9,280 bases of DNA, taken from the NCBI GenBank assembly GCA_964577255.1, contig CAZNYM010000056.1:1-9280 (forward strand), given 5' to 3'. The notes under the pieces were generated by a model. The model was not told where the DNA came from. It did no database searches and worked only from the letters and a program-made list of their open reading frames with translations. Shown one piece after another: positions 8,267 to 9,280 of the stretch. A program made the translations under genes and the position numbers. This DNA comes from Micavibrio_C sp964577255 (GTDB taxonomy: Bacteria > Pseudomonadota > Alphaproteobacteria > Micavibrionales > Micavibrionaceae). Positions within the stretch are counted from its first letter, which is position 1. Each line of letters starts with the position of its first letter.

Positions 8267-9280
8267 TCAATCGCTGTGCCAGGACTTTGCCGACGACAAG
8301 CTGCACGAGGAATGCGGCGTGTTCGGCGTGTTCGGCTGCCAGGACGCCGCCGCGCTGACGGCCCTGGGGCTGCACGCCTTGCAGCACCGGGGCCAGGAAG
8401 CCTGCGGCATCATCAGCCACGACGGCCAGGCGTTTTACAGCCACCGCGCCCGCGGCCTGGTCGACCAGGCCTTTTCCGATCTGCAGACCATGGCGCACCT
8501 GAAGGGCATGACCGCCATCGGCCACAACCGCTACGCCACCACCGGCGAAGGCAGCCTGCGTAACATCCAGCCGCTTTACGCCGACATGAGTTTCGGCGGC
8601 TTTGCGCTTGCGCATAACGGCAACCTGACCAACGCCCAGGTACTGCGCGCCGAACTGGTGGGCAAGGGCGCCTTGTTCCAGTCAACCACCGACACCGAGA
8701 CAATCCTGCATCTGATGGCGGCAGCGCGCGCGGGCGAGCCCGGCGCGCGGCTGGTCGAGGCGGTGAAACAGATCAAGGGTGCGTGGTCGCTGGTGGCGTC
8801 GTGTGGCAAAAATCTTTACGGCATGCGCGATCCGCACGGCATCCGTCCGCTGGTTCTGGGGCGCCTGGGTGGCGGCTATATCCTGACTTCGGAGACCTGC
8901 GCGCTCGACATCATCGGCGCGACCTATGAACGCGACATCAAGCCCGGCGAGTTCGTCACCATCGGCGAAAAAGGCGTGCTCAGCGCCTATCCGTTCGGGG
9001 CGCAGCCGTCGCGGTTCTGTGTGTTCGAATATATCTATTTCGCCCGGCCCGACAGCACGCTCGAGCAGCGCTCGGTCTATCAGATGCGCAAGAATATCGG
9101 TGCCGAGCTGGCGCGCGAAGCGCCTGCCACGGGCGCGGAGCTGGTGGTGCCGGTGCCCGACAGTGGCGTGCCCGCCGCGATCGGCTATGCCCAGGCGAGC
9201 GGCCTTCCCTTTGAGCTCGGCATCATCCGCAACCACTATGTCGGCCGGACCTTCATCGAGCCGACCGACCAGATCCGCCA
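8259..9280 (+). CDS. purF: Amidophosphoribosyltransferase, 3' end outside window
   Basis: Catalyses the first committed step of purine synthesis, PRPP plus glutamine to 5-phosphoribosylamine. The first 340 codons are present and the frame is open to the right edge. It is of the propeptide-bearing type: the class II glutaminase nucleophile is C19 in EECGVFGVFG, so 18 residues would be removed to expose it. Other glutaminase landmarks are LQHRGQEACG (41-50), GHNRYATTGE (88-97), HNGNLTN (119-125) and STTDTET (142-148). C254 in RFCVFEYIYFARPDS aligns with the first 4Fe-4S cysteine of the Bacillus-type enzyme; the other ligands and the PRPP-binding loop would lie beyond the window. The ATG at 8259 overlaps the cvpA stop (8264-8266) by 8 bp and has no strong ribosome site of its own, fitting translational coupling. 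Confidence 0.96.
   Translation, partial: MISQSLCQDFADDKLHEECGVFGVFGCQDAAALTALGLHALQHRGQEACGIISHDGQAFYSHRARGLVDQAFSDLQTMAHLKGMTAIGHNRYATTGEGSLRNIQPLYADMSFGGFALAHNGNLTNAQVLRAELVGKGALFQSTTDTETILHLMAAARAGEPGARLVEAVKQIKGAWSLVASCGKNLYGMRDPHGIRPLVLGRLGGGYILTSETCALDIIGATYERDIKPGEFVTIGEKGVLSAYPFGAQPSRFCVFEYIYFARPDSTLEQRSVYQMRKNIGAELAREAPATGAELVVPVPDSGVPAAIGYAQASGLPFELGIIRNHYVGRTFIEPTDQIR

Overview
The window is chromosomal DNA from what looks like a GC-rich alphaproteobacterium. The evidence is the gene order radA-cvpA-purF, a leucine/isovalerate catabolic cluster, strong G/C preference at third codon positions, and a dispersed palindrome of a type common in alphaproteobacterial genomes. The genus cannot be read from the sequence.

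Layout from left to right. (1) Positions 1 to about 763 are strikingly AT-rich and hold a probable phage abortive-infection (putAbiC-like) membrane protein on the + strand, probably cut by the left window edge. (2) A 10-helix DMT/EamA-type transporter lies on the - strand (756-1631). Its stop overlaps the end of the defence gene tail to tail. (3) Reading right from a short divergent intergenic region is a leucine-degradation operon: the biotin-carrying alpha subunit of a 3-methylcrotonyl-CoA-type carboxylase (1692-3620), HMG-CoA lyase (3617-4480) and isovaleryl-CoA dehydrogenase (4500-5663). Together they would cover isovaleryl-CoA to 3-methylcrotonyl-CoA, its carboxylation, and the final cleavage to acetyl-CoA plus acetoacetate. 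The carboxyltransferase beta subunit, the 3-methylglutaconyl-CoA hydratase and a regulator are not in the window. (4) A 330-bp stretch follows with one small, proline-rich candidate ORF. (5) A housekeeping block completes the window: radA (DNA recombination/repair), cvpA (membrane protein) and purF (first step of purine synthesis), with purF running off the right edge.

The window is mostly ordinary core metabolism. The points worth a second look are the compositionally foreign defence gene and its sharp junction with core DNA, the palindromic repeat that supplies the last codons and stop of the HMG-CoA lyase gene, the missing carboxylase beta subunit, and promoter-like boxes exactly six bases upstream of the mccA and radA start codons, which suggest leaderless transcripts. 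I found no convincing evidence of a wholly new system.
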